DNA of 64,000 nt, taken from the NCBI GenBank assembly GCA_907165065.1, contig OU015550.1:3622001-3686000 (forward strand), in the 5' to 3' direction. This document shows positions 37,168 through 49,400 of the stretch, piece after piece; positions within the stretch are counted from its first letter, which is position 1; the number at the start of each line of letters is the position of its first letter. This stretch comes from Caprimulgus europaeus. Its lineage: Eukaryota; Chordata; Aves; Caprimulgiformes; Caprimulgidae. Both the position numbers and the translations under genes were made by a program. Below the pieces are notes generated by a model. That model was not told the origin of the DNA and made no database searches. It saw only the letters and a list, made by a program, of their open reading frames with translations.

Positions 37168-37270
37168 GGGGAAAGAAAAAAAAAAAAGAAAAAAAACAAA
37201 ACAACAACAAAACAAACAAAAAAAACCTCAAGCCAAACCACACACAAAAACCCAACAACAAAAAAAACCA
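37168..37270 (+). repeat. A-rich / CAAAA simple repeat
   Basis: Long A runs with interspersed C, of CAAAACAACAAC type, extend over about 100 bases. No coding content. Confidence 0.8.
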
Positions 37271-37774
37271 CCCCAGAGAGATGCTAGAAATCCAAACCCA
37301 ACCAGTTAGGAACCCAGCTTGTTAAAATCAGTGCAATTTTGCCTCTGAAAAAGGAGATTTCAGGTGAGGTCTGCTGTGCATGAGCTCAGGGCTCTCCTCC
37401 CCTCCATACATCACCTTCCCAAGGGGCTCTTTTTTTCTCCCAGGGGATCCAGAAGGAGCCTCGGGAAGTTTGGTTTTTCCAGCATTAACCAGGCAGCAGG
37501 ATCACCTTAAGACATGCAAGGTGTTTGGCCAGCCCCCTCAAAATGAGCTGATGGAATGGATCCCACATCCCACCCAGCACCAGGAACATTCACAACCCAC
37601 GCTGGGATGTGTCGTGGTCTACGTGATTCACGCAGTGACTCAGACAAAGGCCACGCATTCGTGACAGCTTCCATGGGGTCGTGGCATTTAGAGAGGAGCC
37701 ACCTCTCAGATCACCACCTCTAATGATGATCCCTCTCTCCAAACTGCAGCCAGTCTTTCCAGAAAGATTTATTT

Positions 37775-37815
37775 GATATTAAACTGATCGTAACACTTGA
37801 TCTTAGCCCAAAGGG
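37775..37815 (-). pseudogene. U2 snRNA pseudogene fragment
   Basis: On the minus strand GGCTAAGATCAAGTGT matches the U2 snRNA 5' region exactly. After a short gap ATCAGTTTAATATC also matches exactly, in U2 order. About a dozen bases between them are missing, including the branch-point-recognition GUAGUA, so the copy cannot be a working U2 RNA. A weaker resemblance to the U2 Sm-site region (TTTGGAGAGAGGGAT) continues to about 37727. Most likely a truncated retropseudogene. Confidence 0.7.
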
Positions 37816-38336
37816 CACATCTCCAGCTGCTGGATACACAATATTTGTGCATAAACAAAATCTTCTACCTCTCTTCCTAAGCCTTGTCTCATTCAATAAT
37901 TTACCAGCTGTTCCAGAAAACATTCTGGCTTCAGTAGGAAGGAACTTTAATTGATTTGCTGATGTCTGGAGCTGTGTTAAAATAGAGTCAAATGCTAGAG
38001 AGGATTTGCTGCTGTGCAGACTTCAGAGAGCAGAGTATGGGGCAGCAGCTCCCCCCCCATCCCTTTGTTAGCATGAGGTGCTGCAAAATCTGAATTCTTG
38101 AGCTTTAAGCACCTGCAGCAGGGCTGGGACTGACCTTTCCCTTCCACTTCTCCCAGTAAAACCACAGCAGAAACCCAGCAGGAAGGAAGTTGTGCTGCTG
38201 TGAGCTGTCATGAACTTCCAGTTGGGCTTTGAATTAATCAGCCAGCAGCACATGCCAACAAAACTGACCCCTTCCCAGCTCTGCAGCAGCCTAGTAATGG
38301 GTGTGCAGGGGGTGGAGAGCAGGGAGACCCAGGATT

Positions 38337-38375
38337 TATCTGTAGAGATAAGGCAGGCAAGGAGGTGAGAGCATC
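38337..38375. promoter_or_regulatory. Cluster of GATA-type motifs
   Basis: TTATCTGTAGAGATAAGG (38337-38354) is a pair of inverted WGATAR sites with a 4-base spacer. A CACCTATCTCC follows within 40 bases and a TTTATCACG lies near 38610. It sits 4.2 kb downstream of TSPO2. Motif evidence only. Confidence 0.35.
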
Positions 38376-39764
38376 ACCTATCTCCTCCTGCACCACGGCT
38401 CATGTCAGCCCTGGGCCACCACCCTGAACGTGGGCACCATCCCTGTCGAACCCGTGGGACGCTGCAGTGGCCAACACCAGTTTTTCCTGCTCCTTCTTTT
38501 AAATCTTGGCATTGTGGTCCTGCAGCAGGAGCAGAGGGACAGGTGAGAGCCCAGAGGGGCCGAGGGAAGGAAAGCTGCCTGCGTACATCACTGTCAGAGT
38601 GTTTATTTATTTATCACGTAGCGGTAGTTACAGCTGGAAAAAGCAGGAGGGAGTTTGCTGCCAGACAATGTATCTAGGGAGATGTTTTGTTAGTGCCACC
38701 AGCTGTCCCCTCGGAATAGAGAGCACGTCTGAGCCATGACTCACACAGCCAGTGTCTTATTTCACTCTCACATCTATCCAAAAATGTTCCTCCAGCCTGA
38801 GAATGTAATAAAATCCTCCTTTTCCCGGCAAGAACTTTTGCAGCCAGGTCTCTTCTACTGTCCCTCTGTGAGCAGGAAATGGTCACAGCCATTTTAACTT
38901 CAGGAAAGTAACTCCTGCTGCAATTAGAGGAACAGCAGATGACCTGCCCAAGGGAATGCAGAACTCTCTGTGTGTGAGGTACTTGTTTAAGGTGGGAATA
39001 AAAGCCATTAGATTGTTCAGAGATGCCTCTAAGGTCAGGGGAGAAACTCCTCTGGACTTGGATGGGTGCAGGATCACACCTTAATATCTAAAACTCTAGT
39101 AAAGCCAGAAAGCTTCTCCCAGAACAGGTTGTCCTCTTTGCCTTGCTAGCAGTCTCCTCTGCTGGCAGCGTTCCCATGGAGACATCTCTTCACATCTTAC
39201 CGAAGGTTTGGTGTCTTTGAGGTCTCCTCTTCCTCATCTGGGTTCTGTTCAGGCATTCTGGCCTCAACACCCCACCACAGCACAGCCAAACCTTCTAAAC
39301 CAGAGGGAGACAGCCTGCCAGATGTTGCAGGACACATCTGTCACAGGGTGGAGAATGAGCTGGGGCAGGAGCCATGGTTTGTACCCCCGAGAGGGAGCTG
39401 GCGCGATGGCCGGTGCCGTGGGGCAGGGCTGTGGTCAGTTTGGTGGAGGTTTCTCCAGACAGGAGGTGCAGCTGCTGAAGAGGATCATCTACAAAGGGAG
39501 AGACAAGTTCAACCGCCTGCATCGAGCGTGATGGGCACGGGGAGAGGCTGGAAACGAGCACGGCTGAGCCCTTGCCATGGGGGAGCAAACAGGGAGAGGC
39601 AGCGAGCTGATTCCCATCCTGCTCCTCCCAATGAGCGTGGGGATCTCTTGTGACTCTGCTGCACGGGGCTCCCCGAGCTGGACAAAATTCATAATCAATT
39701 ATATAAACTGTGAGATCAGTGGGGAGAGGGGCAGGGTGGAGGGAAGCCTCAATTAAATAGATAT

Positions 39765-39850
39765 AAAATAAATAGATTTAAAAAATAAATAAATTGATAA
39801 AAATAAAAAATAAATTGATAAAAAATAGATAGATATGAAATAAATAGATA
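39765..39850 (+). repeat. AAATAGAT-type low-complexity repeat, left of CR1
   Basis: AAATAAATAGAT and related units repeat irregularly up to the CR1 terminus. The same units resume at 40250-40311 on the other side of the CR1 copy. Confidence 0.85.
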
Positions 39851-40248
39851 TAGAATCATAGAATGGTTTGGATTGGAAGGGACCTTAAAGCTCCTCCAGT
39901 CCCAACCCCCCTGCCAGCAGCAGGGACACCTTCCACTAGACCAGGTTGCTCAGAGCCTCATCCAACCCGGCCGAGAACACTTCCAGGGAGGAGCAGCCAC
40001 AGCTTCTCTGGGCAACCTGGGACACTGTCTCACCACCCTCACACCAAACAATTTCTTCCTAATATCTCATCTAAACCTCTCCTCTTCCAGCTTAGAGCCA
40101 TTTCCCCTTGTTCTAGCATTAACTGCCCTTATGAAAAGTCCCTCCCCAGCCTTCCTGGAGCCCCTTCAGGCACTGGGAGGCCACTGGAAGGTCTCCCTGG
40201 AGCCTTCTCTTCTCCAGGCTGAACAGCCCCAACTCTCTCAGCCTGTCC
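39851..40248 (-). mobile_element. CR1 LINE inside an AT-rich repeat
   Basis: It starts TAGAATCATAGAATGGTTTG and proceeds through CCTTCCACTAGACCAGGTTG, TGGGCAACCTGGGACACTG and GGCTGAACAGCCCCAACTC, breaking off after CTCAGCCTGTCCTC. AAATAGAT-type sequence flanks both sides. Confidence 0.92.
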
Positions 40249-40311
40249 TCAAAATATGTAAAATAAATAGATTAAAAAAATAGATTAAAAATAAATAGAT
40301 AAAAAATAAAA
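40249..40311 (+). repeat. AAATAGAT-type low-complexity repeat, right of CR1
   Basis: AAATAAATAGATTAAAAAAA and similar units continue the repeat that precedes the CR1 insertion. Confidence 0.85.
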
Positions 40312-41394
40312 ATGCTGGTTGGCAAGCAGAATGAATTTTGTTCACCCAAGTGCCACTGGGAGGGTTTTCCATGAGGCCAGCCGCCTCCCTGGCACCTCTC
40401 AGCACCCACACCCCACCTCCTTCTCTGAACTACCCAACGGGAAAATCAAATTTCCACGGCTGGCTTTAGTCACCAGCTCCCCCCCATCCCTCCCCTCACC
40501 CCCCCCCACACACATGCATGCTTCAGGGGAACTGGGGTCACTGGAAAACAAGGGAACAAAGCGGATCAAAGCTTTCATTCCTGGGGCTCTAAGGCAAAAT
40601 GTCAGCTCGGCGGCAGCTCCGCGGCGTCCCTTTATATTTTTGGCGTGGGCAGGCGCTGCGGGGGGGAGGATCGTGACCAGTTAGTGCACTGCCCTAGATG
40701 GAGCTGAGAAGCAGCTGGGAAAGGGCTGGAGAGAGGTAAAGTCTCAGTGCCACATTCCTGAGATTAGATTAGAGCTCAAGCCCTTAAACCCTACAGAGGG
40801 GCCAGGCCAGTGAAAGCTAAAGGCTGTAGGAAAGATGGGATCTTGGCTGTCAAGAGCTTCCAAAAATAAAGAAAATGGGTCAGAGGGACTGAAGAGGGGT
40901 TGGGGTGGTGCTTTAAAGTAGAAGGGTAAGAAGGAAACAAGCTGTCACTCATTAAGAGAGGATTCCCATCCTCAAAAACACTGCCTGAAATGTCAAAGGT
41001 GAAAGTAATTGGACAGGGGAGTTGGAATTGGAACACAGTTACCATGCAAGAGGAAAAACACTCCACCTGCCCTCCAGGAAAGTATTTTAAGCTTAAAAAA
41101 TAAATAAAATTCTGCACTGTGAAAATGAAATATAGATGTTCCACGGATAGGATGTCTTGCAACTTGTCAAACCCTTGATTGCGCTGCTGTCACAATATTC
41201 TCCGTGCCAGCTGTGTCAGTCATCAAATAAACAACTTCTCATCACTAGCAAACAGGGTGGGAGTACAAGAGGGGGGTGCTCTGTCCCCAGAACCGCTGCA
41301 TTTCACCAGAGTCACTCATGAAAAGGTACAAAGGATGTTGTAGCACAGAAAGGCAGGTTGCTGTTAGCAAGGGGGCTTGAAAGAGTAGTCAGAA

Positions 41395-41495
41395 TTAATT
41401 ATCTACAATAATATATTATTTATTATCTAGGATAATAGATATGATCTAGGATAGTAAATATCTATGATAATAAATGATGATGATAATAAATGATC
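41395..41495 (+). repeat. Degenerate GATAATAAAT / CTAGGATA repeat
   Basis: Units such as CTAGGATAAT, CTAGGATAGT and GATAATAAATGAT recur irregularly over about 100 bases. Confidence 0.6.
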
Positions 41496-43167
41496 TGCTC
41501 AATAGCATGAATTTATTTCACTTTGTGATAGTGCAGATCCCTCTAAAGAGCTGACTCCACCAGTATCACAAAGACTGAGCTGGGCCTCAAAGCAGGTATT
41601 AACACCTATTTGGTTTCTGCAGAATACAGTTCATCCTCCTCAAACTAAGAGTGGATTTTTCACTAAGTACAGAACCAAACATAGCTTAAAATTTCATATT
41701 TATCCAGATCTCAGTGATGGTGTGTTCTGAACTAAGTGCAGAACCCAAGATACTGGAGATTTGATTTCTAACATGCTTTGGCTAAAAAGTGAGTTCTGCA
41801 CAGCTCCACATTTTCCATTTACTTTCACCCTCGTGGCATAGCAGGATTAGTCTCTGAGAAAAGTTTTACTCAGGTTTGCATTAGGCTTGGCTCACATGGG
41901 ATTTATACAATCTTTAAATGATTTAAATTTAGAGTGAGAAATCTGAAGAATTTCACATAATCCCAAAGTAAGGAAAAAAAAAAAGACATCCTCTCCAACC
42001 TAAATGTATAAATCTCTTTTTAGAGCTCATGTAAAATCTACTGTTACCCCTGAGCATCCTTCTCAGTTACCACAGCCTCTTCAAGAAACCTGCTTGATAC
42101 AGTGCCGAGCAAACCAACCATCCCAAACTCGTGTCAATAAAATCTTTATACTCCTTCTCCTTCCTCTTTGTATGAAAGGCAGATTCCACACCCACACTAG
42201 TTCAGACAGATCCCACAAAGTACTTCACCAGAACATCTCCAGTCCTCTGTCCTCAGCACACTGCTGACACCGTTCCCAGTTAACCCCACACACCTCACTC
42301 CCCATCACACCTCCAGCCCCGGCTCCCATCTGCCTCATTCCTTGGCTCCAGTGCAATCACTCCTGCAACATCTGCAGCAGCAAAGGTGAAAGAAACAAAG
42401 AAATCTTCCAAGAATCAGTAAGGCCAGCAGTTTTCAACTACTCACTCTTACCTAGTGATGTCACTGCTCCCAGTATGCTGGGCACCTTTCAAACAGTCAG
42501 GCAATAGAAAGAAAACAATATACAGAATAATGGGCAGATGCTCAGCACGTGCACCTGGAATTGCCCTGCACCAAAAACACTGCCCCACTGTGAATTATAA
42601 GACTTAAAATATCTGGGAGAATATTCTGGCTTGCATTTACACCACCACCATCTGACACCAACTTCAACAAGCAAGATTTCACCCTGTTCAGCTCTTGTTT
42701 TCAGTGTCCCTGCATGGAGGATCAGGGTGGAAGGCCAGGCAGGTCTCCTGCTCCTCTGAGCACTCCTGCTGTGATGCTCCAGGTGGACTATGAGGCTAAA
42801 TTTGCCACCAATGTGGATTTTTTAGCAAGCCAAATGGGGACTGTCCCTTTCCCCTCTTGCCTGAGCCAAAACAGTGGTCCTTCAAGGTCAGAAATATCAT
42901 AAACTGGCAAAAGAAAGTAGCTGGAGAAGCTGCCAGCTCTGCACCTTGCCAGCTATCTGTCACACTAATGGATAAATAGATCCTTACGCTTCCAGGGTTT
43001 TCCAGCCACTGCTTAACCCGCCCACAGGGAAGTCGTCACTTAATTTTTAATTAAAAAGGGAGCAAGAAGGATTGTTGAAAAGATGTAGAGAAAGCAAGGG
43101 AAGGAGGCGACATCTGAGAGCCCTGGGTCACCCTACCCCATCCAGCCTCTATCACTGCTGCTTTGTT

Positions 43168-43177
43168 CCATATTTAG
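43168..43177 (+). promoter_or_regulatory. APOBEC2: MEF2/CArG/TATA-like element upstream of APOBEC2
   Basis: CCATATTTAG is one base from a MEF2 consensus and one from a CArG box. It lies about 140 bases upstream of the APOBEC2 ATG. It could act as a muscle-type promoter element if transcription starts just downstream. An alternative is that the start exon has an acceptor at 43273, which would put the motif in an intron. Confidence 0.3.
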
Positions 43178-43306
43178 CTCCTGACAACTGTGCTTAGAGC
43201 AGGAACTCCCAGCTCTGTTTTTCTTCTCCTCTCCCTTTGAGCTCTCAGAAATTGCTCTTTCTTTTTTTCCCAGTGGCCATAACTTAATACCCTGATACTC
43301 AAGAAG

Positions 43307-43434
43307 ATGGCAGAAAAGCAGGAGGAACCCAGCAACACCCAGAACGGTGAACCTGACAACGCAGAAGAAGGTGAGGAAAAAAAGAAGAAGAAGCTGAAGC
43401 GGGAAGACCTGCCACCATTTGAAATTGTGACAGG
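43307..43434 (+). CDS. APOBEC2: APOBEC2 coding exon 1
   Basis: The ATG context is AAGAAGATGG, with A at -3 and G at +4. The donor GTAAGA follows GTGACAGG. It encodes residues 1-42 plus two bases. LPPFEIVTG at the junction matches human exactly. A pyrimidine tract plus CAG at 43262-43273 may mark an upstream splice or may be chance. Confidence 0.93.
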
Positions 43435-46400
43435 GTAAGAGGTGGAGAGGTAAATATAAGGGTGCAAGAGAGTGAAATGGGGATGTTCAAAGGTTTCTGC
43501 CTCAGCTCTTGGGTAACTGAAGTTGGCATCTTCAGCCAGTGCACTTCTATTCCTAAATGGTGTGAGTGTGGCTCTCATTACGGTGGGATGTTGTTAAAAG
43601 TTTTGCTGAGTTTTACAGAAGGTGGATTCACACCAGGCAGGCAGACAAAGCTGCTTGTTTTATACAAGCACATCTTGTTTTGATCATGTTGTCTAATTCC
43701 CTTATGTTACCAGTAGTCCCACTGACTGCGTGGGGATGGCTTGTCTGCTGATACCGGGATGGAAGGTATCAGCCCTTGATGAGCACTGAGTATTGATTTC
43801 TTTCTATGATCAATGGCTCTTGTCTGAAAGTTTCTCTATCTGTGGATTAGGAAAAATACCCCTGCTATGCCTGATTTGCTTTATGGACCTAAGGGATAGA
43901 TTTTTTATTATTATTATTTTTTTCAAGAGAGCTGAAAGTCTCTTTGCAAGGGCTCCACACCCCCAGCTGGAACCTGACTTTCCAAAAAGCCTAACTCACA
44001 GAAAGGCACCAAAACAATCAGCAGTTTTCAAGCCAGCAAAGCAGCAAGCAGCTCCTTTTGCTCCAGTGAGCCTGGCCTTTGAAAAAGGCAGATATAACAG
44101 AGATCTAGTAGGAAGCTGAACTCTGTCAGGCATAATTGACAGCTGCAACTAGAAAAAAAACTTGGTAATCTGCTATCTCTAAGCATTTCAAAATGTTCAT
44201 TGTAGTAGTAGTAGCAAGATGCCCTACATGTTCTTCCCTCTTATCTCCCTTAGCAGTCACCAAGGCAGCGTTCTCAGCAGATAAACCAAAAGCCATGATT
44301 TTTTTCCAATTGCTTGAAAGTAAAGCTCAGGTCAGACTCTAAAATCCCACTTGGAATCCTCCTGCCTGTGACATGGTTACTGGTAAGAAAGATTCTGCAC
44401 AGAAAATTTGGCTGGCATTCCTGAAAACGATGCATGAGGCAGGACAGCCCAGATCTGATCTCACACAATTGGGTGACATCTCTGCACAGGGGTAAAAAAA
44501 AAATATTTTTATCTTAAATATTGTCCAAACATTTTTATCTTAAAATATGTCTACTCTGAAAATCACTTCTTGGATGGGGTTGCACACAGCCTTTCATCTG
44601 TCATACACAATCATGGCAATAATCCATGTGTGCTAGAGCAGTGACACTTAATAAAAGCACTTCCCTCTGCTAGGAACTGAGCTGACACCAAAAATTGTTC
44701 ATAGAAGCCATTGGACCAACAACACACATGGTGACAACTTCTAGACATAGAAAACCTACCAAAATGAATCTCAAAGAGGAAATTAGATTTTTCAGCCTTA
44801 CAGCACTCAACTTGCAATTAGAAATGTCTAAAGAACTGAGCAGTATCTTCAAACTTGCTTACTAACCCCAACCAGAACACTTCCAGGGAGGATTAGCACC
44901 AGAAAGAATTGGTGTGCTAATCATGGATGAAAAATACTTTCTTGGTGTCATCCTGCAATGAAATTATTGGATGAAATGACAAGGGTGTTGCAGAATTTAA
45001 CAGGATTTTCCATTGTGGAAAGGTAGCAGCAAGAATGTGAGGGATGACATGTGCTTGCAGAGGGAAAGAAAGGGTTAACAACAGGAAAACTTAATTTGCT
45101 GGGGCTTCAGAGAGAGCCAGGCTGCTGGAGATGGACATAGTAGAGTTTAAACCAGTCCATTTAACTAGTACCAGCTGATTTTCACATTCTATACCCTGAT
45201 ACCAAGCAAGACAGGAGTTTAAGTTTCTGAAATGAAAGTACTCAGGCGTTTGGAGATGAACCATGGAGCTGTCAGGATGCAAGTATTGACACTGTGCTCA
45301 TCACAATACTACTTGGAAAATGCTTATAAATAATTGAGTGAATTCCTGTAGGAATCATGACTAAGTCTCCTCTGAGGATTAGTTTATTACTAATTAATTA
45401 ATTAATTAAAGGTGAGACTGAGGAAGTAAAGCAGAAATCCTAAAGGACCCTGAAAAAGGTATAGAAAAATCCAGCAATTTTTACTTTCATTTTGAGAAAT
45501 ACCCTGTGATTATAGACTGTGCCTTAACCTGGTATAATCCCTTGTTTGGATTTTTCTACTTATTTACAAATTTTCAGCCATAAAGCCAGTTATGTGAATG
45601 ATGAGAAAACAACATAACTACAACTGTGGAAGCACTTGAATTCAATTACACTGCATTTCAGTTTTAGCCCTTGGATTAGGGGCATCTTATGACACCCAGC
45701 CAAGTTTCCAAGCTGTTGTTTATAGCTCTGAGTCTGGTTTACATGAAAAATACTAGGAACCTAATCACTCTGTTTAATAATATTAACCCCCTTTTTTTGG
45801 TCAATATTTAGCTTAACACAGTCCTGGATAAATATAAGCCTCAGCTGTGTACATTTCATGACATTTAAGCAGACACATTTATTTCCACCTTCCCTGGGGT
45901 GTAAATGAGGCTCCTTCTTGCAGTGCTAAATCCTTGGTTCCTCTTACACTTGATCATTAGAGACTTTCTGTAATCAATGAGCACAGCATGACTGTGTTTA
46001 TTTGGGAAGAGTTGTCAAAGAGCAAGTGAAAGCACACTGTTTTATCAGCTCAAGTCATCTAAGACCATAATATAAATAGTCATTAAACAAATATTTAAAT
46101 CTAAAGAATACATCCTACTAGTTTACAGCTTCTTTTAGATAATCCCACATTTTTATTCTCTCATTAGAGGTCTCATTCTCTTCTCCTAGCCCAGCATACA
46201 ACTGCTCTGGGGTCAGGCTGGGCAGCTCCTCTAATCCTCCGGCCTACCTTATATCAGCAAATTTAAAAGCACATTTCCCATGTGGTCCATTCTTACACTT
46301 TGAGCTTTCTGCCTCAAAGTTTCAATTTTTTTTCATATTGATATGATCTAACAGATGATAAATTTAGAAAATTAACAATCACCATTTAATGATGATCTTT

Positions 46401-49400
46401 AGAAAAGTAGGAGAATGGTAATTTCAATTTTCACCTTCCCATACACCACAAGTGAGCTCTGTGAGCATCTGCATCCTATTGTTGGAGCAGGTGATTATTA
46501 AGTGTATCCATGATAGTTTTGTGCCTGTAAACAATTTATAGAAGAACCTTACCTGCAAGTCTCACACTGAATATTGATGCCTTTACTAGAGAGGGAAAGA
46601 GAAAAAAAACTTCACTAATTGCAAGAAAAACCAAAAGCAGAAAAGCAAGTAGCCCAGTCACTGCAACAGCTGATATTTGTATATTTTAATAGACTGCAAA
46701 GTCAAATGCAAGGTGGCACATAAATTTTATGTTTACCATTTATAGTGGTGCAGTTCCCTGTGTAAGAAAATATTAGAATGGAATTCACATCTCCTAGGCA
46801 TATTTTGTTAGTATTATCTTTCCTGAATATTGGAACAACAACCAAAAAAAAAAGGTAAAATAGAGATAAAATTACCATTTGTCCACCACCTGTCATTCAA
46901 ACATGGGAAATAGGCTTGCCAAGAATTAGTCATTTACTCAGAAACACTCTACCCAAAGCTAGGCTTGAGCTTCCACACAAGTTGGCTTAGTTTGTTGTAG
47001 TAGCTGATACAGCTATTTCAGGGACATATTTTGATGCTCAATTGTTTGCAAAGAGTTTCAATACACCAAAAATAAACAAGACAATGATGAGGCTTCACTT
47101 TGCAGTAAGTTATGAGGGTTCTCTGCCAAGCAGGCTGTAACTCCAAAGTCAGATCATGCAGTCGATGGTATTTACCCACGTATGCAGTTTTATGGCACAT
47201 ATGGTTTGTTATTGCCCATTTTTTTCCCTGCTGAATCACTCACTACCAGGCTTTCCAGTCATCCACGTGACCAGAGCCACCCTGCCCAAATCCCCACTGC
47301 TGGGAAGAGCCACCCAGCAAGGGCTCAGCTAAACCCTGTCAGGATAGGAGTTTACAATTCACATTTGTGCTGAAGTGTCCTCCCTGCTCAGGTTTACATG
47401 GGATTAAGCAGGTTCTTGTTAACCAGCACATTCAACTCACTGGTTACCCATGATCAGCAAATTTTCCAAGCTCTCAGCCAGCTACTTACACACTTGGAAA
47501 ATGCCCTTAGCTTTGTGCATATTCTTTATTGGAAACTTATTAATTAAGCTGATGCCTATTCCATGTTGCTAGGAGGACAGATTTAGGTGAACATTCCAGA
47601 TCATCCTAGACAGAAGCAATAAAATGCAACTAGAAAGCCTGACTAAATACACCTCTGAGTCAACACATCCTGGAACAGATCACTGCTCTGTGAGCAGTTC
47701 ATCAGAACATTCAGCCCCAATGTCATCCCTGCTGCAGGCAAGAGTTAAATCAGGAATGAACTTCCATGGGACTCTGATGAGCTACATTTAAATACATGAT
47801 GTGATTTGAAAACAACTTCTTGTACCCTTACAAACTCACCTCTGAAACAAGGCAATGGCTGGCTCACGTCAGACCCAACATAGCTGGACTCCAAATAAAT
47901 CATTAATTAAAGAATCATTAAATCATTAACCAAAGAACCATGCACTATCTAGGATATAGAAAAACGCTGTTCCCAGAAGGGTGTGATTTTTTTTGTCTCA
48001 AAGAACATGAGAAAGCAGTTCAGGGAATAAGAGGCACTATGCTAAATTAGAGTCTGATAATGCTCTTTAATTAGTGAAATCCTTGCAATTCATCTTAAAG
48101 AAAAGGAGCTTCATTCTAACAGGTGACTTTTAAGTCATCCAGTGTAAGGGAACAGAGGCCAAAATACTAAGATAAAGGAAGTTAAAGCAATCTTTTTTGG
48201 GGAGTTTAGAAATTGTGCAAGCCAGTGCAAGTTTCCCTCATCTAGGCTTGTGCAAACTCTCAATGCAAACTGGAGAACCAGAGACCAAATCATACCAAAC
48301 CATCATGATTTATCTGTTTATTAATCAAAATAAAAGTCAGGATCCACACTCCTGCTTCCCACCCCTCATTAATACACTGCTAGCTAAAACAGGAACAGCA
48401 TGGATGGTTCCCAAACAGGCTTTTCTATTAATTAATTAATTAATTCTAAGCAGAATTGAACAATGTAAGGGTTTAATTACATCATTTAAGAAGCAGCTGA
48501 AAACTAAGCAGAATTGAACAATGTAAGGGTTTAATTACATCATTTAAGAAGCAGCTGAAAACCTGTTTCTAGTAAAATTTCTGAAGCCAAACTTGTACTC
48601 TAAACTTCACTGTCATGGATTAATGCACATGAAAAGAATGACAGTGGTCCCTGACTGACAGCAGCAGTAAATATTCCCACTGCAGATGTGATTCTAGGAA
48701 CAAAATTGTTTCAACTCATGCATTTTGTTGCATTTGGAAGATTAATGCTCTTCCTCTGTCAGGACACAGTGCAACTGTGCCTACCTCACTGCAGCAACTC
48801 CCACACCACTTGGCTGGTGGAGCACTCTGATATTCCAAGGGAAGTTGTTCATCTGGAAAATCATCCTGTTGGGAGGACACCAGTGGGAACTGTAACCCCA
48901 GGCCTTTTACTGCAAAGCTGGGTAGCAGGGCCAAATGGACCCTAGATACCCCTGTAGTGGTACCATCAAAAATTAAATAGAGAGGGTGTTCTGTTATGTT
49001 TTAACTTTCTCAAAAGCCAAAAATGCCACTGGGCTCTGGGAGCAAGAAAGTTCCTGGCTGCATTAGGACAAGTATGGAACATACAGATAGCAGAGAAATT
49101 TCTTAAGCTTTGTAAGCAGATCAAACATTTATGAAAAATTGAATTTAAACTTTTAAAATAACACAGCTAAAGAAGATTGACAATAGCTATAATTCACTCT
49201 GAGTTATATATTTAAACAGCCCACTATTCACAATTATTTTCTGAGCAAAAAGCCATTTGTTTACGGTATGTAATGTAATATTTGCAGCCAGGTGAACTCC
49301 TAAGTGCCTATTCCCTGGTCTTTCTGCTCAGACATTCTCATTTCAGTCTCTGATTTGCACAGAGTATCGTGCTATTTAGGGCTTTTCATGCAGTCCTAGC

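Larger units (their letters stand above)
34184..43273. other. TSPO2-APOBEC2 intergenic region
   Basis: The TSPO2 3' UTR starts here; further AATAAA hexamers lie near 35385 and 35407. I see no protein gene. The region contains A-rich DNA (37168-37270), a U2 snRNA-like fragment (37775-37815), a GATA-site group (38337-38375), a CR1 copy in an AAATAGAT-type repeat (39765-40311) and a degenerate GATAATAAAT stretch (41395-41495). Confidence 0.6.

Noticed and set aside
44872-44894. Short CR1-like string (CCAGAACACTTCCAGGGAGG) in APOBEC2 intron 1
   Set aside because: About 20 bases match with no supporting CR1 sequence either side. It could be a relic but is too short to call.
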